Source: Nitrospinota bacterium (GTDB lineage: Bacteria; Nitrospinota_A; UBA7883; JACRLM01). Taken from it: a stretch of DNA of 61,090 bases. The notes beneath the pieces were generated by a model that saw only the letters and a list, made by a program, of their open reading frames with translations, was not told where the DNA came from and made no database searches. The DNA lies in contig JACRLM010000105.1 of NCBI GenBank assembly GCA_016235255.1, forward strand, positions 1 to 61,090, written 5' to 3'. Positions 24,706-34,638 of this stretch are shown here, piece after piece. A program made the translations under genes and the position numbers. Within the stretch, counting starts at the first letter, position 1. Every line of letters begins with the position of its first letter.

Positions 24706-26061
24706 ATGAGTTCACACCAAAAAGCGGGAGACGATACCGGTGACGTTTGGACGCTATCGCATGAGCGTCTGCAAGAAGCGGGAAAGATCGCCATTTTCGG
24801 CGCGGGGTCGGCGGCGGGCATGATCATCCGCCAGTTCAAGTCGTCAGGTGTTCCAATCGCCTGCGTGGTGGACAACGATCTGTCGCGCTCCGGCGGGAAT
24901 ATATGTGGGCGCAAAGTGGAGCCCCCCTCCAGGCTTCTGGCTGGAAACATTGATTACATAGTCCTGGCGTCCGAACCGGGATATCCAGCCATATCAAGAC
25001 AGCTCCAGCAAATGGGATTTTCGGAATTCCATGATTTCGCCTCGTTCAGATTGTTCCTGGAGGATGATGATGCGAGGGGTGGAATGTGGAAAGCGTTTGC
25101 GTTGCTTCGGGAGAAGGGGCTTGGGGCTCTGGCGCATGTCCCGCTTGCCGTTCGCCTGCTTTCCAAAATATTCCGGGAAGTGGCCATATCCGGCAAAGGG
25201 AGCGATATATGCCTTGAAAACGGCTTCCTTCCTTTGACCACGCACTACTACTCCCCGGTCCCCGACCTGGATGACCTGAAAAAGCGTGATGTATGGTCTG
25301 TCAAAAGCCGGCTTGCCGGCATTGATTTTCGCGAGCGGGAACAGCTTGAGCTTCTTGAAACGCTGGGCCGTGAATACGGGGCGCAATGCCGCTGGCCTGG
25401 GCGCTCCACGGGCGATCCGACGAAATACCACACCGGCCATGATGGCTTCAGCTTCGGATGCGCCGCCGCTTTGTACTCGATGATCAGGCATTTAAGGCCG
25501 CGCCGGATTGTAGAAATCGGTTCCGGAATGTCGTCGCTGGTGATCCAGCAGGCCATCGGGGCCAATTCAGACAATGGCGCCGCTTGCCGGCACACCATCA
25601 TAGATCCCTATCCAAGGGTGGGAGGCTGGCTTGGAGGAGTGGAAATAATCGAAAGCCGGGTGGAGTTTTTAACGCCGGACATTTTTGGCGAACTGGCGGC
25701 CGATGACATCCTGTTCATTGATTCGTCCCATTCGGTGAAGATCGGCGGCGACGTCAATTATCTATATCTGGAAATACTTCCGCGCCTTGCCAATGGAGTG
25801 TCGGTACATGTCCATGACATCGCCATGCCGTATGAGTATCCAGTGGAGTACGCCACTTCTGAAGTCTTCCGCCAGTTCTGGACTGAGCAATATTTATTGC
25901 AGGCGTTCCTAAGCCTCAATGAGCGGTTTGAGATATTGCTGGCGATGACCAGCATTATGAAGGACCATCCGGAGGAGTTTAAAAAGGCGTTTCCGTTTTA
26001 TGATCCGGCGCTTCACAAGCGGATCAGCAGCTCATTCTGGTTCAGGCGCAAGCCCGCCTGA
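24706..26061 (+). CDS. two-domain protein: nucleotide-binding Rossmann module plus class I methyltransferase-like domain
   Basis: About 451 residues from ATG at 24706; the longer frame from 24589 lies inside the SDR gene. The N-terminal part (IAIFGAGSAAGMII, CVVDND) is a PglD-N-like Rossmann domain of the kind fused to glycan enzymes. The C-terminal half has IVEIGSGMSSLVI as SAM motif I and DDILFIDSSHSVKIGGDVNY, typical of Methyltransf_24-type proteins. A similar N-domain ends the GT2 protein at 42305-43342. It converges on the glycosyltransferase at 26062, and the two stop codons touch. Confidence 0.68.
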   Translation: MSSHQKAGDDTGDVWTLSHERLQEAGKIAIFGAGSAAGMIIRQFKSSGVPIACVVDNDLSRSGGNICGRKVEPPSRLLAGNIDYIVLASEPGYPAISRQLQQMGFSEFHDFASFRLFLEDDDARGGMWKAFALLREKGLGALAHVPLAVRLLSKIFREVAISGKGSDICLENGFLPLTTHYYSPVPDLDDLKKRDVWSVKSRLAGIDFREREQLELLETLGREYGAQCRWPGRSTGDPTKYHTGHDGFSFGCAAALYSMIRHLRPRRIVEIGSGMSSLVIQQAIGANSDNGAACRHTIIDPYPRVGGWLGGVEIIESRVEFLTPDIFGELAADDILFIDSSHSVKIGGDVNYLYLEILPRLANGVSVHVHDIAMPYEYPVEYATSEVFRQFWTEQYLLQAFLSLNERFEILLAMTSIMKDHPEEFKKAFPFYDPALHKRISSSFWFRRKPA

Positions 26062-26069
26062 TCAGGCGG
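26054..26069. repeat. perfect 16-bp palindrome over two abutting stop codons
   Basis: CCGCCTGA at 26054-26061 is followed at once by its reverse complement to 26069. It holds the TGA of the plus-strand gene and that of the minus-strand gene back to back. A hairpin would form in both convergent transcripts, though no U-tract follows, so a classical terminator is not shown. Confidence 0.5.
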
Positions 26070-27792
26070 CGGGAGCGCTGTCCCAGTCCGCCGGAATGAT
26101 TTCGCCGTTCCTGGTGACAAAGATTATCCTGCCCGGAGCGATGGCGCGCGCTATTTCCCATATGTTCTGGTACGTCTCGACGATTTCACCCAAAGAGTAG
26201 CTCATTGTAGGAATTATCACAATGTCCGCGCCGAAATTGCGGAGGGCCTCCTGCGTGCCGTTCCCAAGACTGTCCCAGAACAGGAACCCGTTTTCCTTGA
26301 GCGCAAGCGGAGTGATCCGTTTGCCCGGCTTCAAGTTTTCGCTGATGCGTGACTCGTGGCATGCGAAAAGCACATCGCTGTCCAAAGTCTTTACGACAAG
26401 CGGCAGAAGCGGCCGTATCACCTGCGGCCTGGCGGAGCGGAAAACTATTACCTTTCGCGCCGCCAGCTTGTGCGCTTCAATTCCTGCGCGCCAATTCCTG
26501 CCGAACATGCACCTGCCCGCTATGCTCCGCGTCATGTTCTGCGTGATTCTTCGCAAAGCCGCGATGCCATGGTAGGTGAATATGCCGTCAATCTCCTGCG
26601 CGGCGGCGATCGCTTTGCTGATTCCCCATGGAAGCGCCGGCAAAATTCCGGAAGTGGCATTTTTTACGCCAAATTCGTTTATGGCATCCTCAATCTGCGC
26701 CGCCAAAACGCTGTAACTGTGCTTGCCGGACAAGTACACTTCTTCATGCGCCGTCCGGATCATTTTTTCCGCGAAATCCACGTCGGCGATTTTCTCCAGC
26801 GCTTCGTCCATGTCCGAAAAATCCCTTTTTATCGGGATGTAATGCCGTCCTGGCTCCAGCGCGCCGTCATACCGCCCCTCCACAAGTATCTGGAGGGTCA
26901 TGGTGGCCGCCGCCTCCAGATGGCGCGGGCCCAGCGCGAAGAACTTGTAATCGTCCCACCCCGGCGGCATTTGCCTGGCCAGCGCTTCAAATTCAATATA
27001 AGGGGATGATCGAAGGATGCGTCCCACCTGGCGTTTGATCTCTCCCCGGCGGTTAAGGACGCTCACGCCGGATTCGCAACCGATGGTGCACTTGCCATCG
27101 GCGAGGAACTTAAGCCATTTCTCTCCATAGATCGTGTCTTGCATCTTGGTCGAAATGTCGCACTTAAGGCCCAGTTTGGCGGCTCCGCTGGATGCGGCGC
27201 CGGCAATCTTGCTTTTTAACTGCCCCTGGCTCCCAAACTGGAACGGGAGGTTCCTTGCGCGATACACCACGTCCATGGCCCTGCTTGCGTAGGGAGTGAT
27301 AAACTGCCGCGCCCTGGCCATCGCTGGTTCGTCAATATAGCCGGTCATGCACTTGCGGAACACAGCCCTGCCGCTCATGCCGGTGTAAATAAGCCTGTAA
27401 AGCGGCTCGTCAAAAACGCTGAAAATTACGGCGACCTTAAGCTCGTCAAGCCATTCGTCCAGAAGTTCGGAGAAGTCGTACTCATCCTGGGGCATGGCGA
27501 TTTTCAGGCAGTCGAGGTCACGCACCCAGCCTAGCTTTCGCCTCCATTCCTCGAAGCCCGGCGTGTCCAGGAATCGCGGGCTCCAGAACGAGGTGTGAAG
27601 GATGGCCGCATCCCACCTGTGCTTTCTTATCCATGCAGCCGGAGGGGCGAGCACGTTGAAATAGAGGATGTCATGTTTGTTTGCGGATGCTTCCATCACA
27701 CGGCGGTGGGCCGTGAAATTCGACCGCTGATATTTGTACGGATTCGGGTCCCAGTACAGCATCAGAATCCGTTTGCAGGGATTTTCCGCCAT
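26062..27792 (-). CDS. CgeB-like glycosyltransferase with C-terminal accessory domain
   Basis: 576 residues. Residues 1-380 resemble CgeB/Glyco_trans_1_2 (GT-B) proteins, with IGCESGVSVLNRRG, LGPRHLEAAATMTLQILVEG and HYIPIKRDF toward the donor site. Residues about 446-570 form a separate alpha/beta domain starting VIVFRS. A domain of the same layout stands at the N-terminus of the neighbouring paralogue (27801-29465) and in two other proteins of the locus. It follows that paralogue by eight bases, with AGGA before its ATG. Confidence 0.75.
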   Translation of the reverse strand: MAENPCKRILMLYWDPNPYKYQRSNFTAHRRVMEASANKHDILYFNVLAPPAAWIRKHRWDAAILHTSFWSPRFLDTPGFEEWRRKLGWVRDLDCLKIAMPQDEYDFSELLDEWLDELKVAVIFSVFDEPLYRLIYTGMSGRAVFRKCMTGYIDEPAMARARQFITPYASRAMDVVYRARNLPFQFGSQGQLKSKIAGAASSGAAKLGLKCDISTKMQDTIYGEKWLKFLADGKCTIGCESGVSVLNRRGEIKRQVGRILRSSPYIEFEALARQMPPGWDDYKFFALGPRHLEAAATMTLQILVEGRYDGALEPGRHYIPIKRDFSDMDEALEKIADVDFAEKMIRTAHEEVYLSGKHSYSVLAAQIEDAINEFGVKNATSGILPALPWGISKAIAAAQEIDGIFTYHGIAALRRITQNMTRSIAGRCMFGRNWRAGIEAHKLAARKVIVFRSARPQVIRPLLPLVVKTLDSDVLFACHESRISENLKPGKRITPLALKENGFLFWDSLGNGTQEALRNFGADIVIIPTMSYSLGEIVETYQNIWEIARAIAPGRIIFVTRNGEIIPADWDSAPAA

Positions 27793-27800
27793 GTCCTTTC

Positions 27801-29465
27801 TTATTTGCCCTCTATGTGGCCTGCGAGCGCCTTGTCAAATTCACTGATGAACGACTCGTATGTATAACGCCCGCTTGCGATCAGGTCATTGTACGCGTTT
27901 TCCACAAGCCTTCCGCAAAGCTCCCCGTCGTTGAACATCATTATTACTTCATCGAAATTGGAGAAGTCTTTCTTTAGCGGAATGTAGTGGACCATCGGTT
28001 TCATCATGCCGGAATATTCCCCCTCGAAAAGTATCTGGACGCACATGAATGCCGCCGCCTCGAAATGCCGGGCGCTTATGGTCCGGTAGCTCATGTTATT
28101 GTCCAGTCTGGCAAGGCCGGCCCGCTGATACATTTCGCCGAACGGCATCTCAGGATTTTCCTCGTAAAGCTTTGCGCAGGCGTCAAACGCCTTGCCACCG
28201 ATGTCCACAAGATCACTTCCCGATTCCACCCCCAGCATGCCCCGGCAGGAGCCCAAAAACCTGTTCCAGTCATCTCCATACAGCCGGCCCTTGCTTGTAA
28301 GGCCGATGTCCAGCTTCAACTTAAGCCCTTTTTGGGCGCACTTTTGGGCGAAAACGTCCCCGATCTCGTATTTCTCATATGTCCCTTTGCCCATATAGCA
28401 TGGCACCGGCCTGCCCCTGTAGCCGATGTCCACCGGCCTTTGATCTCGGGGGAGCGAGAACCTGGCCGCGATCGCTGGCAGGGCGCCGTCCACATATGAG
28501 GGGATGCATGAACGCACATCCCTCGGGCCGGTGAACTTGAAATAGTAATCCTTGAACGCCGATGGGGCGAAGCAAGAATAAATAAGATCAATCCCGTATT
28601 CATTGATGAACTTGAACCTTTTTGCGCATCCGAAATGCTCGTCCTGGAAAAAGGCCACTTTTACGGAGCCATTTAGTCCGTTCAAAAACGAGCGGAATTC
28701 CGGATAACGTTCATCAAGAAAGTGGAGGGGATAAAATGCCGAATAATGGAGGACGATGGCCGCAAAACGCATTTTGCGGACAAACGGAGGAATTCCCATC
28801 TCCGCGTTCAGTCCCAAAACGTGGAAAGTGGAATATTTGTAAAATGACCGTATGCTTTCGTCCACAGTGGCGGCGTTGGCTTCAAGAAGATGCGTGTAAA
28901 CAAGAAGGACTCCGCCAGCCTCGCCATTTCCCGGCAGGTTTTCCGGCAGTTCATCACCATAGACCTTGTGTGCGTAATTTAACTGCCTTTCCGGCCAGAA
29001 GAATGGATCGTTCTTGTGTACCAATCCATACAGCTTTTTCCGGAAAGCCAGGCTGTCCCGGGGGCATGTTGTTTCGCCATCATCAAGGGCGACGGTCTCC
29101 ATGGAGAGGTCGTCAAACAGGAATATTATCCCCTTGGTGACCGCGCGGAGCGCGATTTCGGCCAGATTCCTGTATGGGGCGGCGGCCTTTTTGTGGCAGG
29201 GGATCACAGCCCATTCGAAGGCATTGCTCGATATGCCGATATCACGCATGTCGTCACTGGAAAGTTTTACGATGGAGGAAGAATAGCCGGCATATTTTAT
29301 GTTGGAAGACGGGGGCTTTTCTTCAAAAGGCTCCCGCGCGAAAACGGTGATGGCCTTTCCCGGAAAAATCGCTGACACAGCGTCCTGATACCGCCGGAAA
29401 CCGGCCCATGGGACCGAGCGGAACATCAACACGCCGGAACTTTCATCCACTCCCAATCCGCTCAC
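27801..29465 (-). CDS. CgeB-like glycosyltransferase with N-terminal accessory domain
   Basis: 554 residues from a GTG start. Residues 10-125 are the accessory domain (VLMFRS at the start, WAVIPC near its end). The rest is the CgeB-like transferase, with LGVESGSDLVDIGG, SARHFEAAAFMCVQILFEG and HYIPLKKDFSNFDE aligning to the same motifs in the 26062-27792 protein. The two genes are tandem paralogues whose domain order is reversed. It is probably a surface-glycan transferase of unknown linkage. Confidence 0.75.
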   Translation of the reverse strand: MSGLGVDESSGVLMFRSVPWAGFRRYQDAVSAIFPGKAITVFAREPFEEKPPSSNIKYAGYSSSIVKLSSDDMRDIGISSNAFEWAVIPCHKKAAAPYRNLAEIALRAVTKGIIFLFDDLSMETVALDDGETTCPRDSLAFRKKLYGLVHKNDPFFWPERQLNYAHKVYGDELPENLPGNGEAGGVLLVYTHLLEANAATVDESIRSFYKYSTFHVLGLNAEMGIPPFVRKMRFAAIVLHYSAFYPLHFLDERYPEFRSFLNGLNGSVKVAFFQDEHFGCAKRFKFINEYGIDLIYSCFAPSAFKDYYFKFTGPRDVRSCIPSYVDGALPAIAARFSLPRDQRPVDIGYRGRPVPCYMGKGTYEKYEIGDVFAQKCAQKGLKLKLDIGLTSKGRLYGDDWNRFLGSCRGMLGVESGSDLVDIGGKAFDACAKLYEENPEMPFGEMYQRAGLARLDNNMSYRTISARHFEAAAFMCVQILFEGEYSGMMKPMVHYIPLKKDFSNFDEVIMMFNDGELCGRLVENAYNDLIASGRYTYESFISEFDKALAGHIEGK

Positions 29466-29553
29466 CGGCCCCCATATTTTTGATTCCGCCCGAATTCAGA
29501 TAAAGTTTATCCCATCAATACGATGCCCGCAAGAGACCGGCGTGAGCAGCTTG

Positions 29554-29582
29554 TTGTGACGCCGCAGTTGTTGAGGTAAAAT
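29554..29582 (+). promoter_or_regulatory. sigma-70-type promoter in the 29466-29728 divergent gap
   Basis: TTGTGA (29554-29559) and TAAAAT (29577-29582) are 17 bases apart. Transcription would begin near 29589 and leave about 140 bases of leader before the glycosyltransferase start at 29729. I see no gene in the rest of this gap. Confidence 0.4.
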
Positions 29583-29728
29583 TGCCCTTGCCGCGCCCAA
29601 TTCCGGGAAGGGCCGGTTTGGCCGCTTTACGCCGCTCAAGTTTGCCTCGAACCGGGACGATAAATTAAACGTTGGGCGTCTTCGAAGTTCGCCGGATTGG
29701 AATAAGCCAACGCGCCGCCAGGATTTAG

Positions 29729-30841
29729 ATGAACAAAAATAATGGGCCCGGTTACCGTGTGCTTCACGCCCCCATAAGAGCCCTTTACCAGCCGGCGCTT
29801 CTCACCCGGGGCCTGAGGGAGCATGGGGTGGAAGTGGACCTGCTGTATATAGACGCGGACAAAAATCCCAATTACTCATCCTTCACTTTCGAAGAGCCGG
29901 GGCAGATCATCCTGCAATCAGACGGATTGCTCAATCCGGCGGTCATGGAGTATTTCCTGTCCGCGCTGGACAGGTATGACATATTCCACTTCCATAGCGG
30001 ATACACCCTGTTCCCATGGTTCTATTACGGGGCCGACCTGGAAATCCTGAGGAAAGCGGGGAAAAAGGTCTTTTTGAGCAGGTGGGGATGCAGGGACGGG
30101 AGGACGCCATCTGATTTTGACCGTGACGAAGGTTTGTGCTCCGGATTTTGTCCGATGTACGGCAAGTCATGCACCGACGAAATCATCGGCAAACGGCTCG
30201 AACGCGAATCGGAATGGGCCAATGTGATCATAAACCACGAGCCCGATTTTACCGGGACTAATTCATCCGCGGTGTTCCTTCAAGGGTCGATAGACATAAA
30301 CTTCTGGCGTCCGGGCCTGCGGATACCCGCGGAGCATGCGCTTCCCGCAAAAAAAGAGGGCGAAGTGCGTGTACTGCATGCAGTGGGCGGAAATAACCGG
30401 GGTGACGTGAAAGGTTCGGCGGTGATAAAAGGGGCGATGGAGGATCTTGCCCGGGAGGGATTGCGGGTTGACTACAGGGAAGTGACCGGGATATCGTTCC
30501 GCGACCTGCGATACCATATTCTGCAGTCCGACCTGGTGATAGACCAGTTGCGATACGGCTCGTTCGGATCTTTTGCGCGCGAATCAATGGCGCTGGGAGT
30601 CCCCGTCATCGGCCATGTTTCAGGCCGTCAAAGGATCCATTACAAGAATCTTCCGGTTGTTGAAGCCACGGTGAATAACGCCAAAGACGTTATCAGAGGT
30701 ATGCTGCTTTCCGGAACGGAGAGAAAACGAGCCGGGCTTTTGTCCAGACAGTACGCCGAAGAGAACTTCGATTACAGCAAGGTGACATGGAAACTGGCTG
30801 AGTTATATGAACGGGCGCTATCGGACCAAGGGCGGGATTGA
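29729..30841 (+). CDS. GT-B glycosyltransferase (GT4-like)
   Basis: 370 residues. An N-terminal acceptor-side domain (DIFHFHSGYTLFPWFYYG) is followed by a nucleotide-binding half with VLHAVGGNNRGDVKGS and SFGSFARESMALGVPVIGHVSG, the usual place of the GT4 Glu motif. A Cys-containing insert (LCSGFCPMYGKSC, about residues 137-149) is not typical and may bind metal or form a disulphide. The stop overlaps the next ATG (TGATG). Confidence 0.75.
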   Translation: MNKNNGPGYRVLHAPIRALYQPALLTRGLREHGVEVDLLYIDADKNPNYSSFTFEEPGQIILQSDGLLNPAVMEYFLSALDRYDIFHFHSGYTLFPWFYYGADLEILRKAGKKVFLSRWGCRDGRTPSDFDRDEGLCSGFCPMYGKSCTDEIIGKRLERESEWANVIINHEPDFTGTNSSAVFLQGSIDINFWRPGLRIPAEHALPAKKEGEVRVLHAVGGNNRGDVKGSAVIKGAMEDLAREGLRVDYREVTGISFRDLRYHILQSDLVIDQLRYGSFGSFARESMALGVPVIGHVSGRQRIHYKNLPVVEATVNNAKDVIRGMLLSGTERKRAGLLSRQYAEENFDYSKVTWKLAELYERALSDQGRD

Positions 30842-31686
30842 TGGCGATTTCAGGCGGAACCGTGGGCCAGGAAGGGACGGACAAGGCAAACCGCGACTTC
30901 TGGAATGAACTGTGCGGCAGCAACGCGGCGCGGGCCTTGGGGATAAAAGACCATTCGCCCGAATCGTTGAAAAGATTCGATGACTACTACCTGGGTTTCT
31001 ATCCATACCTGCCGCAAATAATAAGGCCAAACGAGCTTAAAGGGCGCAAGGTGCTGGAGGTTGGGCTGGGGTATGGGACCGTCGGGCAGAAGATAGCCGA
31101 GCGCGGGGCCAGATACACCGGCATGGACATCGCCGAGGGGCCTGTGCGGATGATGCGCGGCAGACTGCGGGTGCAGGGCATGAACGGGCGAGCCATCCAG
31201 GGAAGCATGCTCGACGCCCCTTTCGCAAGCGCCTCGATGGACGCGGTGGTCTCCATCGGCTGTTTCCACCATACGGGCAACCTGCGCAAATGCCTTGAAG
31301 AGACGCGCAGGATTCTCAAGCCCGGCGGAGTGGCGGTAATCATGGTATATAATCAGTTTTCGCTGAGGCAGTGGATCAACTGGCCGGGGGGTAATTTGCG
31401 CGCCCTGGCCCGGGATTTCGGCGTGGGGCGAGGGCCTGAGACGGCAAGCGAGGACCAGAAAAAAGCATATGACGCCGGAGGCGGAGGGGAAGCGGCCCCG
31501 GAGACGGTCTTCTCATCGATCAGCCAGTTGAACAAGATGCTTTCCGGATTTTCAAGGGTCACGTTCCGCAAGGAGAATTGCGACGACCTTTATTTAAGGG
31601 GCAGGCTTGTGGCCCCCCGTCATCGGCTACTTCCAACGCTGGGAAGGCTTATGGGGCTGGACATATATATAAGGGCCGTAAAGTAG
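30841..31686 (+). CDS. class I SAM-dependent methyltransferase
   Basis: About 281 residues from ATG at 30841, coupled to the preceding glycosyltransferase. Motif I is VLEVGLGYGTVG, then YTGMDIAEG, VVSIGCFHH and ILKPGGVAVIMVY, the standard order of Methyltransf_11-type enzymes. In this setting it probably O- or N-methylates a sugar or caps a glycan chain (inference). Confidence 0.82.
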   Translation: MAISGGTVGQEGTDKANRDFWNELCGSNAARALGIKDHSPESLKRFDDYYLGFYPYLPQIIRPNELKGRKVLEVGLGYGTVGQKIAERGARYTGMDIAEGPVRMMRGRLRVQGMNGRAIQGSMLDAPFASASMDAVVSIGCFHHTGNLRKCLEETRRILKPGGVAVIMVYNQFSLRQWINWPGGNLRALARDFGVGRGPETASEDQKKAYDAGGGGEAAPETVFSSISQLNKMLSGFSRVTFRKENCDDLYLRGRLVAPRHRLLPTLGRLMGLDIYIRAVK

Positions 31687-31770
31687 CGGCGCGCGAGGCG
31701 GCCTTTATTGCGCCGCCGCATCAGCGCTTGATGTTATTATATTAAACCTATTACGCATTAACCTGGACGC

Positions 31771-34638
31771 ATGAGCGAAAAAGACTCTCCTTTGAAACAT
31801 GCCGGGTCCATTCCCATCACAGGAGCCGTTGACGGCTCCCCTATGCCGTTTCATTCCATAGTGGCAAGTCCCGATGGCGGTTTTTTCCTTTCCGACGAAT
31901 TCAACCATCGCGTCCTGAAGGTTTCGGATGGTGGCGAGGTGGTCTCGGTCATCGGAAAGCGGGGCGGCGGTCCGGGTGAGTTCTGGTATCCACGCGGCAT
32001 GGCCGTCGTCCAAAACGCCGGAGTTATGGAACTTGTGGTGTGCGACGCGTGGAACCACCGCATCCAGCGGTTCGGCATGGACGGCGGCCACATCGGATCG
32101 TTCGGCTCGGTTGGGAACGGCGGAAGCGGATTTGACGAGCCAACGGCCGTTCTAGACGCCGGGGAGGGGCATGTATGGATACTGGACCGGTGCAACCACA
32201 GAGTTAAAAAATGCGCCCTTGGCGGCGTGACCGTTTACGTTTTTGGCGGGTATATGACAAGGGTGGCCGAACAGGCGCAAAATGACCTCTTGATCCTGCT
32301 CGGCGCGGGGGCGGCCAGCCGCGGGCTTAATTACCCGATGTCCTTTGCACGGCTGGATGACGGGACTTTTGTGATAGCCGACACCGGCTCGCGCCGCCTC
32401 GTTCATGTAACTAAAACCGGTGATTATACAAAAATCGTTAAGTTGGACGTTGAAGGCCATCCGCCATACCATTTCCCCGTCTCGATCACGCCGGTTGACG
32501 GAAGCGTTGTACTGGTGGGAGCAGTTGGCTCCGCTCCAAGAATCATGGATATCAAGAAACCGTGGCTGTCTGTGGAGGCGACGTTTGACGCCGATATATC
32601 ACGCCCCCCCGCCGCCTTGTCGCGCAAAAGGGGGGATGGCGTCACGGAAATATTCATCGCCGATGGCGTCAGGAAAGTCGTAGACCGTTATGAGTTTGAC
32701 CATGAAAAATGGAACAAGCTTGCGGCGGCCGCGGCGCCACATGATTTCCCCGATGAAGAAGAGTTGAAGACTGTTCCAAACCACTGGACGGAAAAATGCG
32801 GTGATGAATGGCGGATTTATCTGGATTGCGCCCCGAAGGGCAAAGTGACGGACGGCAAATTGAGCTGGTATGCCGGTGCATGCAGGTCGTCCGCCATCTC
32901 CGCGGCCAGGGGGCTTATGGAGACGGAAAGCGAATTGCTGCGGGCGGTGGCGTCGCATTGCGAGGCAATGGAAGCGGTCTACGGCGCAAAAGACAGGGCC
33001 GCCGCTTCCGTGGCGAACGAAGCGGCGATGAAAGAGGCCCTTTCGGCCAAGTTGCTCCAGAAAAAGCGTTCAATGTTGCGTTGGGCGCTGATGGAAGACA
33101 TGGCCAGGCTTACGGATGTTTTTGCGGGTGATACGTGGATGGAGCGTCTTTCCGGCGAGCGCGCCGATTTTCAGCAATTAATGGAAAGCGAACTTGAAGC
33201 GCGTGGCAAGGATTTCGCGGAAATCGTTGTCTGGCTGTCGGAGAGGCTAAATAGCCCGGGAACTGTGCATGTGAAAGCATGCGCTCATGCTTTCGCCGCG
33301 GCGGGCTTCCTGCTGGATCACATCAAGTACACAAGGAAGTCGATCATGCTTCTGGGGGGCGCTCCTGAAAATGTCCAACCGCTGGAAAGCGAGAAGTTCA
33401 TCTCAGCCCTGCTTGAACCTTATGGATCCGACAGCCTGAATTACTCGAACAAGGTGTTAACAATCATAGCCCACGCATGCGTGGTATGGGACTATGTTGA
33501 AACGGCGGACTTTGTTTACAAGGCGCTGGAAACCCGGCACGAGACATACCGCCGGGCCAATCCAATGCAGGCGCTGGAGGCCGCCGAGCGCTTTCAAAGG
33601 CATGGCGAGCTTTTCTTTTCCGGCAAATTCATAAGCAGGTTCTCAACTTCTGAAGGCGGCGGGGCCGCCGACTGGCAAAAAGCCTCCAGGCGCCAGGAGA
33701 TATTGTCCAGTCAGCTTCCCACAATACGCCTTGTCGAAGGGGAATTGATCAGTGGCGCTTTAGGGCAAGGTCTTTCTCTCCCCTCCGGCGCCGACGCCGG
33801 TTATTTGAAAAGCATCCACCTCTTGCATCCATACACAGCCAAGGCGATAAGGCCGCATTTAATACTTCCGCTTTCGGCGTCCAGGCTCATCGTCAGTGAT
33901 GTCTGGGCGCAGGAACTTTTCCTGTGCGAGGAGGATGACGGCGCATGCCGCCTCAGGCCGCTATTGGACAACCCGGCCGTGATAACTTGCCTGGACCGGG
34001 CGCCATCAGGCGAAATTCTTATGGTCATGCGGACGAATCCCGCTGATCCGAACGGCGGTTATATGCTCAAGATTCTGAACATTGAAACCGGCGTCATCAC
34101 AGACATCCCCGCCGTTGTTTATCAGGGCGAGCCGCTTGTGCCCTACAAGGCTTATTACAATTCCAGCGGCCTTATCGTTTATGACCAGATTGGAGCCAAG
34201 GGGATTTTCAGGGTTTCCGGAGATTTTATGAGTTGCGAGTTGATCGGCGCTCCTCCTGTAGAGCTTGGGGAGATCAAGATTGCGGGCGGACGTTTTATTG
34301 CCACGGCGTTCCCGGCGGACGCCGCGGTGCGCGAATTCGATCCGGAGGGAGGAGAATGGAAATTTGTTGATGACAACCATTTGCTCACCCCGGTGAGCGC
34401 GGCTAAAAACAAAGAGGGAATCCTTTTTGTCGCCACGGACACGGGTGTGCAGGCCTACGGCGCCGATGGCAGGGCCATATATCAGATAGGGGCGCTTTTG
34501 TCCGGCGGGGCGGAAATGAAACTTGACTCCCAATGCCTGTCCATCATGGCCGATGCCCGGTTTCTTGGAGGAGACCTTCTGGCCGCCGACGCTAAAAACA
34601 ACGCCATCCATATTTTTAAACAGGTAAGCGTCAAATGA
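31771..34638 (+). CDS. large NHL-repeat protein with two propeller regions
   Basis: 955 residues without a signal peptide or membrane segment. Residues about 1-300 carry NHL repeats (DEFNHRVLKVSDGG, CDAWNHRIQRFG, LDRCNHRVKKCA). Residues about 330-670 are helical and rich in Ala, Glu and Arg. Residues about 690-955 return to a beta-propeller-like pattern. A cytoplasmic NHL protein this large inside a glycan locus is unusual. It overlaps the wlbA-wlbB fusion gene by four bases, so it is part of that operon. Function unknown. Confidence 0.7.
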   Translation: MSEKDSPLKHAGSIPITGAVDGSPMPFHSIVASPDGGFFLSDEFNHRVLKVSDGGEVVSVIGKRGGGPGEFWYPRGMAVVQNAGVMELVVCDAWNHRIQRFGMDGGHIGSFGSVGNGGSGFDEPTAVLDAGEGHVWILDRCNHRVKKCALGGVTVYVFGGYMTRVAEQAQNDLLILLGAGAASRGLNYPMSFARLDDGTFVIADTGSRRLVHVTKTGDYTKIVKLDVEGHPPYHFPVSITPVDGSVVLVGAVGSAPRIMDIKKPWLSVEATFDADISRPPAALSRKRGDGVTEIFIADGVRKVVDRYEFDHEKWNKLAAAAAPHDFPDEEELKTVPNHWTEKCGDEWRIYLDCAPKGKVTDGKLSWYAGACRSSAISAARGLMETESELLRAVASHCEAMEAVYGAKDRAAASVANEAAMKEALSAKLLQKKRSMLRWALMEDMARLTDVFAGDTWMERLSGERADFQQLMESELEARGKDFAEIVVWLSERLNSPGTVHVKACAHAFAAAGFLLDHIKYTRKSIMLLGGAPENVQPLESEKFISALLEPYGSDSLNYSNKVLTIIAHACVVWDYVETADFVYKALETRHETYRRANPMQALEAAERFQRHGELFFSGKFISRFSTSEGGGAADWQKASRRQEILSSQLPTIRLVEGELISGALGQGLSLPSGADAGYLKSIHLLHPYTAKAIRPHLILPLSASRLIVSDVWAQELFLCEEDDGACRLRPLLDNPAVITCLDRAPSGEILMVMRTNPADPNGGYMLKILNIETGVITDIPAVVYQGEPLVPYKAYYNSSGLIVYDQIGAKGIFRVSGDFMSCELIGAPPVELGEIKIAGGRFIATAFPADAAVREFDPEGGEWKFVDDNHLLTPVSAAKNKEGILFVATDTGVQAYGADGRAIYQIGALLSGGAEMKLDSQCLSIMADARFLGGDLLAADAKNNAIHIFKQVSVK

